Source: Streptomyces sp. ISL-100 (GTDB lineage Bacteria; Actinomycetota; Actinomycetes; Streptomycetales; Streptomycetaceae). Taken from it: a DNA stretch of 64,000 nt. The stretch lies in the NCBI RefSeq assembly GCF_018614615.1, contig NZ_JAGGOK010000111.1, positions 18,166-82,165 on the forward strand, read 5' to 3'. Shown piece by piece: positions 45,260-53,093 of this stretch; the stretch's first letter is position 1; every line of letters starts with the position of its first letter. The position numbers were made by a program, and so were the translations under genes. The notes beneath the pieces are model-generated. The model did not search any database. It was not told the origin of the DNA and saw only the letters and a program-made list of their open reading frames with translations.

Positions 45260-47434
45260 ATGAGCGAGTCCACCACCATCCGCTGGGAACAGGACGAGAC
45301 CGGTGTCGTCACCCTCGTCCTGGACGACCCCAACCAGTCGGCCAACACCATGAACCAGGCCTTCAAATCCTCCATCGCGGCGATCGCCGACCGCGCGGAG
45401 GCAGAGAAGGACTCCATCCGGGGCATCATCTTCACCTCCGCCAAGAAGACCTTCTTCGCGGGTGGCGACCTCAAGGACATGATCAAGGTCGGTCCGGTAC
45501 ACGCCCAGCAGGTCTTCGACACGGGTACGGCCATCAAGAGCTCCCTGCGCCGCATCGAGACGCTGGGCAAGCCGGTCGTCGCCGCGATCAACGGCGCGGC
45601 CCTCGGCGGCGGTTACGAGATCGCTCTCGCCTGCCATCACCGCGTCGCGCTCGACGCGCCCGGCTCCAAGATCGGCCTGCCCGAGGTCACGCTCGGTCTG
45701 CTCCCGGCGGGCGGCGGCGTCACCCGTACCGTACGCCTCATGGGCATCGCGGACGCGCTGCTGAAGGTCCTCCTCCAGGGCACGCAGTACAACCCGCAGC
45801 GGGCCCTCGAGAACGGCCTGATCCACGAAGTAGCGGCCACCCGGGACGAGATGCTCGCGAAGGCGCGCGCCTTCATCGACGCCAATCCGGAATCCCAGCA
45901 GCCGTGGGACGTCAAGGGCTACAAGATCCCTGGCGGCACCCCGTCCAACCCGCGCTTCGCCGCGAACCTCCCCGCCTTCCCCGCCAACCTCAAGAAGCAG
46001 ACGGCGGGCGCCCCCTACCCCGCCCCGCGCAACATCCTCGCGGCGGCCGTCGAGGGCGCGCAGGTCGACTTCGAAACGGCGCTGACCATCGAGGCCCGCT
46101 ACTTCACGGAACTCGTCACGGGTCAGTTCGCCAAGAACATGATCCAGGCGTTCTTCTTCGACCTCCAGGCCGTCAACTCCGGCGCCAACCGCCCCAAGGG
46201 CATCGAGCCGCGCCCCGTCCGCAAGGTCGCCGTCCTCGGCGCCGGGATGATGGGCGCGGGCATCGCGTACTCCTGCGCGCGCGCCGGCATCGAGGTAGTC
46301 CTGAAGGACGTGACGCCCGAGGCCGCCGCCAAGGGCAAGGCGTACTCCGAGAACCTCCTCGCGAAGGCGCTCTCGCGCGGCCGTACGACCGAGGCCAAGC
46401 GGGACGCGCTGCTCGCCCTCATCACGCCGACCGCCGACGCGGCCGACCTCGCGGGCTGCGACGCCGTGATCGAGGCGGTGTTCGAGGACACCTCGCTCAA
46501 GCACAAGGTGTTCCAGGAGATCCAGGACGTCGTCGAGCCGGACGCGCTGCTCTGCTCCAACACCTCCACGCTGCCCATCACCGGCCTGGCGGAAGGGGTT
46601 TCCCGCCCCGTCGACTTCATCGGCCTGCACTTCTTCTCGCCGGTCGACAAGATGCCGCTCGTCGAGATCATCAAGGGGGAGCGGACGGGCGACGAGGCGC
46701 TGGCCCGCGCCTTCGACCTCGTACGCCAGATCAAGAAGACGCCGATCGTCGTGAACGACTCGCGCGGCTTCTTCACCTCGCGTGTCATCGGCCAGTTCAT
46801 CAACGAGGGCGTCGCGATGGTCGGCGAGGGCATCGAGCCCGCGTCGATCGAGCAGGCGGCGGCCCAGGCCGGCTACCCGGCGAAGGTCCTGTCCCTGATG
46901 GACGAACTGACCCTCACTCTCCCGCGCAAGATCCGCAACGAGACGAAGCGGGCGATCGAGGCCGCGGGCGGCACGTGGCCGGGGCACCCCTCGGACGCGG
47001 TCATCGACCGGATGGTCGACGAGTTCGGGCGTACGGGCCGCAGCGGCGGGGCGGGCTTCTACGAGTACGGCGAGGACGGCAAGCGCACGCGCCTGTGGCC
47101 GGGGCTGCGGGAGCACTTCGCGAAGCCGGGCGCGGAGATCCCCTTCGCCGACATGAAGGAGCGGATGCTGTTCTCGGAGGCGCTGGATACGGTCCGCTGC
47201 TTCGAGGAGGGCGTGCTGACGTCGGTCGCCGACGCCAATATCGGCTCCATCATGGGTATCGGCTTCCCGGCCTGGACGGGCGGCGCGATCCAGTACATCA
47301 ACGGGTACGAGGGCGGCCTGCCCGGCTTCGTGGCCCGCGCGCGCGAGCTGGCGGCGACATACGGCGAACGCTTCACGCCGCCGGCGCTGCTGGTGGAGAA
47401 GGCGGAGCAGGGGGAGCGTTTCAGCGACGCCTGA
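45260..47434 (+). CDS. fadB: FadB/FadJ-like 3-hydroxyacyl-CoA dehydrogenase / enoyl-CoA hydratase
   Basis: 724 aa. The N-terminal crotonase domain (1-190) has AINGAALGGGYEIALACHHR and the EVTLGLLPAGGGVTR glutamate region. A NAD-binding 3-hydroxyacyl-CoA dehydrogenase domain begins near 322 (VAVLGAGMMGAGIAYSCARA). The catalytic FIGLHFFSPVDKMPLVEII follows, then two C-terminal 3HCDH repeats. It hydrates enoyl-CoA and oxidises the product. Closes the beta-oxidation operon, 36 bases after the thiolase gene, and is followed by inverted repeat elements. Confidence 0.94.
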   Translation: MSESTTIRWEQDETGVVTLVLDDPNQSANTMNQAFKSSIAAIADRAEAEKDSIRGIIFTSAKKTFFAGGDLKDMIKVGPVHAQQVFDTGTAIKSSLRRIETLGKPVVAAINGAALGGGYEIALACHHRVALDAPGSKIGLPEVTLGLLPAGGGVTRTVRLMGIADALLKVLLQGTQYNPQRALENGLIHEVAATRDEMLAKARAFIDANPESQQPWDVKGYKIPGGTPSNPRFAANLPAFPANLKKQTAGAPYPAPRNILAAAVEGAQVDFETALTIEARYFTELVTGQFAKNMIQAFFFDLQAVNSGANRPKGIEPRPVRKVAVLGAGMMGAGIAYSCARAGIEVVLKDVTPEAAAKGKAYSENLLAKALSRGRTTEAKRDALLALITPTADAADLAGCDAVIEAVFEDTSLKHKVFQEIQDVVEPDALLCSNTSTLPITGLAEGVSRPVDFIGLHFFSPVDKMPLVEIIKGERTGDEALARAFDLVRQIKKTPIVVNDSRGFFTSRVIGQFINEGVAMVGEGIEPASIEQAAAQAGYPAKVLSLMDELTLTLPRKIRNETKRAIEAAGGTWPGHPSDAVIDRMVDEFGRTGRSGGAGFYEYGEDGKRTRLWPGLREHFAKPGAEIPFADMKERMLFSEALDTVRCFEEGVLTSVADANIGSIMGIGFPAWTGGAIQYINGYEGGLPGFVARARELAATYGERFTPPALLVEKAEQGERFSDA

Positions 47435-47435
47435 T

Positions 47436-47640
47436 CCCGAACTGGGGCTCCGCCCCAGACCCCGCTCCTCAAACGCCGGAGGGGCTGGAATTTGCCCAGG
47501 GGGCAATATCTGGCCCGTCCGGCGTTTGAGGACACGCCCGTAGGGCGTCTGTGTGGTCTGGGGGCTGGGGCTGGCCCCAGTTCGGGAAGGGGCGGGTGGG
47601 GGAAAGCCCCGCGCAGCGGCACCCGCGCCCCCTAGCCCCA
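47436..47640. repeat. dispersed GC-rich repeat, two copies head to head
   Basis: An inverted copy (47436-47499: CCGAACTGGGGCTCCGCCCC, then CTCAAACGCCGGAGGGGCTG) faces a direct copy (from 47515: TCCGGCGTTTGAGGACACGC, CCCGTAGGGCGT, GTTCGGGAAGGGGCGGG). Both lie between the convergent FadB-like and MerR genes. The pair can fold into a long hairpin that could end both transcripts. Confidence 0.75.
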
Positions 47641-47649
47641 GCTACCCAC

Positions 47650-48378
47650 TCACTCCGCCGTGAACGCCGCCCGCAACTCCTCCCTCAGCGACCGCTGAAA
47701 CGCCGTCACCAGCGCCTGCACCACCATCGGCTGCATATGCGCCGACAGCGACTTCATAGCCTTCACATGCTCAGGATCCGACTCCCGCTCGCGGTAAGGA
47801 CCCCACACCTCGTCCTTGAAAAGGTTCGTGAGCGCGTGCGCCACCGACCGAGCGTGCTCCAGGAGAATCGTCCGGGCGGCGAGGATCGTCTCGTGCGCTA
47901 TAGGCACACCGAGTAGCTGTACGCCGAGACCCAGCAGCCCAGGGTCGACGCGAAACGTGTCGGGGGCCTCCGCCCGCTCCAGGACGTTCATCGCGGCGAG
48001 CCGGTCGATGTCCTCGTCCGAAAGCGGACGGCCCGCCCGGCGATCGAGCTCCGCCCGGGTCGCGTCCTCCGCCGAGTCCGGCGCCCACGACGCCACTACC
48101 GCACGGTGGATCGCCAGATCGTGCGCGCTCAGGTCGGGCGGCAGCTGCTCCAGGTAGCGCTCGATCGCGGCGAGCGTCATGCCGTGGTGCTGAAGCTCCT
48201 CGATGAGCGCCAGCCGGGACAGGTGGGCGGGCCCGTAGTGTCCGACGCGGCGCGGGCCGATCACGGGCGGCGGGAGCAGGCCACGGGTGCTGTAGAAGCG
48301 GACCGTACGCACCGTGACCCCGGCCCGCGCGGCCAGCTCGTCTACCGTGAGCGTCGGCCCCTCGGTGTCCGTCGTCAT
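47650..48378 (-). CDS. MerR-family transcriptional regulator
   Basis: 242 aa from ATG 48378, with GAGGCG upstream. The N-terminal MerR winged HTH is LTVDELAARAGVTVRTVRFY followed by STRGLLPPPVIGPRRVGHYG and AHLSRLALIEELQHHGMTLA. The C-terminal 160 residues are helical and Cys-free in the usual metal positions, so an organic effector rather than a metal is likely. Divergent from the macro-domain gene; the shared gap holds CAGTAC repeats, probably its own operator. Confidence 0.88.
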   Translation of the reverse strand: MTTDTEGPTLTVDELAARAGVTVRTVRFYSTRGLLPPPVIGPRRVGHYGPAHLSRLALIEELQHHGMTLAAIERYLEQLPPDLSAHDLAIHRAVVASWAPDSAEDATRAELDRRAGRPLSDEDIDRLAAMNVLERAEAPDTFRVDPGLLGLGVQLLGVPIAHETILAARTILLEHARSVAHALTNLFKDEVWGPYRERESDPEHVKAMKSLSAHMQPMVVQALVTAFQRSLREELRAAFTAE

Positions 48379-48396
48379 GACTGCGCCTCGCTTCCA

Positions 48397-48424
48397 GTAC
48401 TGCGCCAGTACAGTGCAACAGTAT
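48397..48424 (-). promoter_or_regulatory. CAGTAC dyad in the MerR/macro divergent promoter
   Basis: GTACTG-CGC-CAGTAC (48397-48411) is a perfect dyad, and another CAGTA copy lies at 48419. It starts 19 bases upstream of the MerR start, suiting autoregulation by the MerR protein. Confidence 0.5.
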
Positions 48425-48491
48425 TGCTGTCTCACCACTGTTGTGAAAGCTGTCCGGCCGGACTGTCAGTGGTCGCCCGTACGGTTGTGCC

Positions 48492-48968
48492 ATGTCGGGG
48501 ATCAGTTACGTACGGGGGGACGCCACCGCGCCGCAGGGCAAGGGCGTCAAGATCATCGCGCATGTCTGCAACGACCTGGGCGGCTGGGGCGAGGGCTTCG
48601 TGCTCGCGATATCCCGCCGGTGGCCCGAGCCGGAGGCCGCGTATCGCCGCTGGCACCGGGAGCGGGCGGGCAACGACTTCGGCCTGGGCGCCGTGCAATT
48701 CGTCCAGGCCGGGCCGTACGTCTGGGTGGCCAACATGGTGGGCCAGCGCGGCATACGGACCGGCAGTCAGGGCGTGCCGGTCCGGTACGACGCGATCGAC
48801 GCGGCGCTCGAAGCGGTGGCGGCCAAGGCGGCAGAGCTGGGCGCCTCGGTCCACATGCCGCGCATCGGCTGTGGGCTCGCGGGCGGAAAGTGGTCGCGGA
48901 TCGAACCGCTGATAGGGGAGCGGCTGGTGATGCGGGGCCTCGCGGTCACGGTCTATGACCACGGCTGA
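48492..48968 (+). CDS. macro-domain protein (ADP-ribose-type binding)
   Basis: 158 aa from ATG 48492. Macro-fold features: YVRGDATAPQGKGVKIIAHVCNDLGGWG is the conserved binding loop region (here cited as IIAHVCNDLGGWGEGF), and VHMPRIGCGLAGGKW is the second loop. Such proteins bind or hydrolyse ADP-ribose derivatives. No ADP-ribosyltransferase adjoins it. Divergent from the MerR regulator. Confidence 0.85.
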   Translation: MSGISYVRGDATAPQGKGVKIIAHVCNDLGGWGEGFVLAISRRWPEPEAAYRRWHRERAGNDFGLGAVQFVQAGPYVWVANMVGQRGIRTGSQGVPVRYDAIDAALEAVAAKAAELGASVHMPRIGCGLAGGKWSRIEPLIGERLVMRGLAVTVYDHG

Positions 48969-49004
48969 CTGAGCCTGAGCAGCGCTGGATGGTGCGGGGC
49001 GAAT

Positions 49005-49105
49005 CCAGCTCGTCCGGCGTTCGAGGACACGCCGTAGGGCGTCTCGGGGGGTCTGGGGGCTTGCCCCAGCGGGCAGGGAAAGCCCCGCAGGGGTCGCCCG
49101 CTAGG
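49005..49105 (+). repeat. dispersed GC-rich repeat, copy between macro and CDF genes
   Basis: CGAATCCAGCTCGTCCGGCG, TTCGAGGACACGCCGTAGGG and GGGGGTCTGGGGGCTTGCCC match the copies at 7541 and 47515. Located between the convergent macro-domain and CDF genes. Confidence 0.75.
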
Positions 49106-50078
49106 CCCCCCGGGCGAAATGGTGGGCCAGTGGTGCGTGCGGGTCCGGGGCTGCCGGGTGCGGGGTGTGGTCCACGTGGACCGTGGCGCCGGCCAGCCGG
49201 CCCACCGCGTGCAGCAGCGCGTGCTCCGCCGCTACCGCCACCGCGTGCGCCTGGACCACCGTCAGGCCGGGGTCGACCACCACAGACGTCTCGGCGCGCA
49301 GACTGTGGCCCAGCCACCGCATGCGGACGGCGCCCACCGCCCGTACGCCCTCGACATGGGACAACGCGTGCTCGGCCTCGTCCACCAGCGCCGGATCCAC
49401 CGCGTCCATCAGCCGCTGCCAGATCTCCCGGGCCGCGCCACGCAGCACCAGCACGATCGCGGCCGTGATCAGCAGCCCGATCAGGGGGTCGGCGTAACGC
49501 CAGCCGAGCGCGGAGCCGCCCGCGCCCGCCAGCACGGCGAGGGAGGTGAATCCGTCGGTGCGGGCGTGCAGCCCGTCGGCGACCAGCGCGGCGGAGCCGA
49601 TCTTCCTGCCGGTACGGATACGGGCCCGCGCCACCCACTCATTGCCCGCGAAGCCGATCAGGCCGGCCGCGGCGACCGCCGGGAGGTGGCTGACCTCCTG
49701 CGGATCGAGAAGGCGCCGCACCGCCTCGTACCCGGCGAACACCGCCGAGGCGGCGATCACCAGCACCACGAACACTCCCGCCAGATCCTCGGCCCGCCCA
49801 AAGCCGTAGGTGTAGCGGCGGGTCGCCGCGCGCCGCCCCAGCAGGAAGGCGACGGCCAGGGGCAGCGCGGTCAGGGCGTCGGTGGCGTTGTGGACGGTGT
49901 CGCCGAGCAGCGCGACCGAACCGGACAATGCGGCGACGACGGCCTGGGCGGCGGTGGTCGCCGCGAGGACCGCGAAGGAGAACCAGAGGGTCCGGAGCCC
50001 TGCCGACGAGCCTTCGAGCGCGGAGTCGATCCGGTCCTGATGGCCATGGTGATGGTGTCCGTGTCCGTGACCCGTCAT
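49101..50078 (-). CDS. CDF-family cation efflux transporter (zinc/iron type)
   Basis: 325 aa from ATG 50078 (a GTG at 50087 is possible). A His-rich N-terminus (HGHGHHHHGH) precedes six membrane helices. Transport-site ligands are DTVHNATDA in helix 2 and DGLHARTDG in helix 5, an HxxxD pattern usual for zinc or cobalt exporters. A C-terminal cytoplasmic domain with HVEGVRAVGAVRMRW and H-rich end (HVDHTPH) follows. It exports divalent metal in exchange for protons. Confidence 0.92.
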   Translation of the reverse strand: MTGHGHGHHHHGHQDRIDSALEGSSAGLRTLWFSFAVLAATTAAQAVVAALSGSVALLGDTVHNATDALTALPLAVAFLLGRRAATRRYTYGFGRAEDLAGVFVVLVIAASAVFAGYEAVRRLLDPQEVSHLPAVAAAGLIGFAGNEWVARARIRTGRKIGSAALVADGLHARTDGFTSLAVLAGAGGSALGWRYADPLIGLLITAAIVLVLRGAAREIWQRLMDAVDPALVDEAEHALSHVEGVRAVGAVRMRWLGHSLRAETSVVVDPGLTVVQAHAVAVAAEHALLHAVGRLAGATVHVDHTPHPAAPDPHAPLAHHFARGA

Positions 50079-50240
50079 GTTCACCACAGTGGCATACCAA
50101 CTCCCTTGCAGCCACTGTCGAAAAACAGCCCGTGACCAGGTGCGAACCGCTCGCGATTACCCCACTGGGCGCCGCCACCATGTCCCCGCCAGGAACCCCC
50201 GTCGCCCCGGTCGATCCCCGGCCATGTCGTCCTCCTCCAG

Positions 50241-50280
50241 CCCGTCCGTTCCGGTCTCCTGCTCCACCAGACCGGACGGG
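50241..50280 (-). terminator. hairpin after the sphingomyelinase-like gene
   Basis: A 7-bp stem (CCGGTCT / AGACCGG) with an 11-13-base loop, extended by CCCGT/ACGGG across a bulge, lies about 40 bases past the stop. Confidence 0.45.
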
Positions 50281-50317
50281 CCGGTGCGGAATGTGACATC
50301 AGCCCGCGCGCATACGG

Positions 50318-51337
50318 TCAGCGGCCGCTTGCCACCACCGGGTAGTGGTCGGAGAGATTCGTGTACGTGTACTGCTTGCCCCAGCTGGAGACGGTCCAGG
50401 GCGCGCTCTGCTCCTTGATCACCTCGTTCGTCCAGCCGGCCGGTTTGACGTGCCCGGCGCGGTGCAGGACGTAGTCGAGGTCCTCGCGCGGGTCGTCCGG
50501 GTAGCGCTCGGAGGCGATCGAGTTGTCGGCGGTGTCGAACGAGTACGGGTGGCCGGTGCGCGCGTCGTCGCCGGTCAGCCCGCCGTCGGCGAGCATCGTG
50601 GCGTACTCGGGGCTGTGCGAGTCGACGTTGAAGTCGCCCGCGACGATGACCTGCTCGGAGGCGGGGATGTTCTTGCCGTCGAGGAAGGTGTCGATCGCCT
50701 TGAACTGCCGGCTGCGCATCTGGGCGGCCTCGCCCGCGCCGCAGCCCGGGTCGGTGGACTGGGCGTGCGTGCCGACGACATGGACCTTGGTGCCGTTCAC
50801 GTCCAGCACGGCGTACACGAAGCCCTTGTTGGAGTACCAGTCGGCGCCGCACGCGTCCTTGTAGACGTACTGCTCCTTGCGGACGACCGGCCACTTGCTG
50901 AGGACCGCGACCCCGCCGTCCTCCGGAGTCGTGGAGGAGTACGAGCCGCCGGTCGCGTCCCAGCCGGTCTTGCTGCGGCCCATCACCGGTGTCTGGTACG
51001 GGTACTGCGGCGCGGCGTTGCTCTTCAGCGCGTCGGCGGCACCGTTGTCGAAGGCTTCCTGGACGACGACCACGTCGTTGCCCTGGAAGAAGGAGGCCGC
51101 CGGTATGGCCTTCGCGCGGTGGTCCTGGCCCCAGTTGGGGTAAAGGTTTTTGCTGAAAAGAAAGACGTTGTACGACAGCACCTTCAGCGACGGCACCTCG
51201 GCGGAGGCGGAGGCGGAGGCGGCGGCCGGGGTCACCGGGGCCGCGGAGACGGCCGGGGCGGTCGCGGCAAGTGTCGCGGCCGCCAGTACGGTGGCCAGGG
51301 CGGCGCCAGGGGTACGGCGGAGCACGGAGTGCGGCAC
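50318..51337 (-). CDS. secreted sphingomyelin phosphodiesterase-like enzyme
   Basis: 339 aa with a signal peptide (ALATVLAAATLAATAPAVSA). The endonuclease/exonuclease/phosphatase fold is complete: Asn in LSYNVFLFSKNLYPNWGQDHR, metal-binding Glu in VVVQEAFD, His in VVGTHAQSTD, Asp/Asn in VAGDFNVDSHS and catalytic His in YTNLSDHYPVV. The NLYPNWGQ segment is typical of bacterial sphingomyelinase C. It would release phosphocholine or related head groups outside the cell. Confidence 0.88.
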   Translation of the reverse strand: MPHSVLRRTPGAALATVLAAATLAATAPAVSAAPVTPAAASASASAEVPSLKVLSYNVFLFSKNLYPNWGQDHRAKAIPAASFFQGNDVVVVQEAFDNGAADALKSNAAPQYPYQTPVMGRSKTGWDATGGSYSSTTPEDGGVAVLSKWPVVRKEQYVYKDACGADWYSNKGFVYAVLDVNGTKVHVVGTHAQSTDPGCGAGEAAQMRSRQFKAIDTFLDGKNIPASEQVIVAGDFNVDSHSPEYATMLADGGLTGDDARTGHPYSFDTADNSIASERYPDDPREDLDYVLHRAGHVKPAGWTNEVIKEQSAPWTVSSWGKQYTYTNLSDHYPVVASGR

Positions 51338-51463
51338 TGGGACTCCTGTTTAGAGTGGGGGGGCTAAAGCTCGGCGCGGCACATCAAATCAGCCGTAGTT
51401 ACCTTCCGGTAGCCATTGGGCGGCGATTGCCTTGCAGGCGGCACACGATCTCCCCAACTCCCG

Positions 51464-51500
51464 TTACCCATCGGGTTCGTGCACCTGCACGAATGGGTAG
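51464..51500 (+). promoter_or_regulatory. strong hairpin just before the ATP-synthase-b-like gene
   Basis: A perfect 8-bp dyad TTCGTGCA-CC-TGCACGAA (51476-51493) is flanked by TACCCA / TGGGTA (51465-51470, 51494-51499). The 3' edge touches the likely ribosome-binding site before ATG 51510. It may be an operator or an RNA hairpin that limits translation. Confidence 0.5.
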
Positions 51501-51509
51501 GTCCCGGGC

Positions 51510-52016
51510 ATGAACGCACAGCTGATACCCATGGACTTGGGTCCCCTCAATCCGGGCGTACCGGAACTCGTCGTCGGCTTCGTGTCCTTCGCCGCCGTGT
51601 TCTGGGCGTTCTCCCGGGTTCTGCTGCCCCGTATCAACAAGGTCCTGGAGCAGCGCGAGGAAATGACCGAGGGGCGTCAGCAGCAGGCCGAGGACCTGCG
51701 CGCGCAAGCCGCCGGTGTCCGCGCCCTGTACGAGTCCGCGCTGGCCGATGCCCGGCACGTCGCCGCCAGGACCCGCCAGCAGGCGCACGAGGAAGGCATA
51801 GCCCTGATCGCCGCCGCCCGTGCGGACGGCATGCGCGTACGCGAGCAGATTCTCGCCGATGGCGCGGTGGTGGTCGCCGCCGAACGGGCCGCCGCCGAGG
51901 CCGTACTCCGCCCGTACGTCGACGGGCTGGCGCTGGAACTGGCCGGTCGCATCCTCGGCGAGCCCGTCTCCGCCCCCGCCCACGCCCCCGCACCGGCGGC
52001 CGACCGCCAGCCGTAG
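51510..52016 (+). CDS. orphan ATP synthase subunit b-like protein
   Basis: 168 aa. It has the layout of F0 subunit b: a membrane segment (VPELVVGFVSFAAVFWAFS) and then the hallmark LLPRINKVLEQREEMTEG. A long Ala/Glu/Arg coiled coil follows (to about 145), ending in AVLRPYVDGLALELAGRILGEP. It lacks the rest of the ATP synthase operon around it; genuine AtpF sits with atpBE-HAGDC elsewhere. It could replace subunit b under some condition or serve another stalk-like role. Nine bases before the MpaB-type gene, so likely co-transcribed. Confidence 0.75.
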   Translation: MNAQLIPMDLGPLNPGVPELVVGFVSFAAVFWAFSRVLLPRINKVLEQREEMTEGRQQQAEDLRAQAAGVRALYESALADARHVAARTRQQAHEEGIALIAAARADGMRVREQILADGAVVVAAERAAAEAVLRPYVDGLALELAGRILGEPVSAPAHAPAPAADRQP

Positions 52017-52025
52017 CCTGGAGGT

Positions 52026-52886
52026 ATGAAGATCAGTGAGCAGGACCCCGCCCCACCCCCTCCCGGCGGTGTCCTGTGGTCGGTCGCCGGTGACGTGCGC
52101 TCGCTGCTCATGCTTCCCGCCGCCCTCACCCTCCAGGTCGCCCGCCCGGCCGTCGGCGCGGGCGTCGACCAGCACTCCGTCTTCCGTACGGACCCGTGGG
52201 GGCGCGGCGAGCGGTCGCTGCGCTCCGTACAGCTGTGGGTGTACGGGGGAGAGGCGGGCGCCGAGGAGGGCCGCAGGCTCCGGCGGCTCCACAAGGGCAT
52301 CCAGGGCACCGACGCGCACGGCCGCCCGTACCACGCGCTCGACCCGGCCCACTATTCCTGGGTCCATGCCACCGGCTTCCCCTGCTACCAGCACGCGCTG
52401 CGCTATCTCTACCGGCCGCTGACCGAGGCACAGGAGCGGCAGCTGTACGCCGAGTGGCTCCAGGTCGGCCGGATCCTCGGCATCAGCGACCGGGACATGC
52501 CGCAGACCGTCGAGGAGTTCTGGCCGTACTACCGCAAGATGCTGGCCGAGGAGCTGGAACCGACCGTGGTGGTACGGGAACTGATCGCCACCGACAGCCC
52601 GGTTCCCGCCCCCGACCGGGGCCCGCTGCCGGTACGTCTCGTCCTGCGCGCCCTGTGGCCCGTTCTGCTGCCGCCGCTGGCCCGCTTCCGGGCGTTCGTG
52701 ACCGTCGGCTACATGCCGCCGGACGCGCGGGAGGCGCTGGGGCTGGAGTGGAGCGACGTACAGGAACGCAGGCTGCGCCGGTTCAGCCGCGTCGTACGCA
52801 CCCTCGTTCCGCTGTTGCCCGAGCGGCTGCGCTATCTGCCCCTGGCGCGCGAGGCCAGGGCGCGGCACCGGAACCAGGTCTCCTGA
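52026..52886 (+). CDS. MpaB-family (DUF2236) oxygenase
   Basis: 286 aa. The rubber-oxygenase/MpaB fold is recognised by LPAALTLQVARPAVGAGVDQ, RLRRLHKGIQG, LDPAHYSWVHATGF and FWPYYRKMLAEELEPT, with FVTVGYMPPDAREALGLEW near the C-terminus. Family members are often heme-containing oxygenases that cleave double bonds; some are only known as DUF2236. The substrate is unknown. Second gene after the b-like subunit. Confidence 0.8.
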   Translation: MKISEQDPAPPPPGGVLWSVAGDVRSLLMLPAALTLQVARPAVGAGVDQHSVFRTDPWGRGERSLRSVQLWVYGGEAGAEEGRRLRRLHKGIQGTDAHGRPYHALDPAHYSWVHATGFPCYQHALRYLYRPLTEAQERQLYAEWLQVGRILGISDRDMPQTVEEFWPYYRKMLAEELEPTVVVRELIATDSPVPAPDRGPLPVRLVLRALWPVLLPPLARFRAFVTVGYMPPDAREALGLEWSDVQERRLRRFSRVVRTLVPLLPERLRYLPLAREARARHRNQVS

Positions 52887-52894
52887 AGCTGACT

Positions 52895-52906
52895 GAGAGC
52901 GCTCTC
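52895..52906 (+). promoter_or_regulatory. LacI-type operator 1 (GAGAGCGCTCTC)
   Basis: A perfect 12-bp dyad within TGAGAGCGCTCTCGGA. The same sequence recurs 152 bases on, before the glucanase gene. Confidence 0.75.
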
Positions 52907-52993
52907 GGAAATCCACTCTCGGCATGCTCCCGCGTGCTCTTCCCCGTCAACAATTGAACGCACCGCGGTCAGCGGCGCTCCCAACTGCCGTCC

Positions 52994-53012
52994 GTGTCAC
53001 ATGTATTGACAC
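52994..53012 (+). promoter_or_regulatory. promoter region with GTGTCA-N7-TGACAC dyad
   Basis: An inverted repeat overlaps a consensus-like TTGACA (-35, 53006-53011); TTTTAC around 53027 could be a -10. Lies between the two LacI operators, so it is the likely glucanase promoter. Confidence 0.5.
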
Positions 53013-53046
53013 TTCCATTACAGGAGTTTTACGTTCCCTGATATCT

Positions 53047-53058
53047 GAGAGCGCTCTC
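53047..53058 (+). promoter_or_regulatory. LacI-type operator 2 (GAGAGCGCTCTC)
   Basis: A perfect copy of operator 1, downstream of the likely promoter and 35 bases before the glucanase ATG. The paired sites could allow DNA looping by a dimeric or tetrameric repressor. Confidence 0.78.
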
Positions 53059-53093
53059 GGACGCCCTTCCCCCACGACTCCGAGGTGCCGTCC

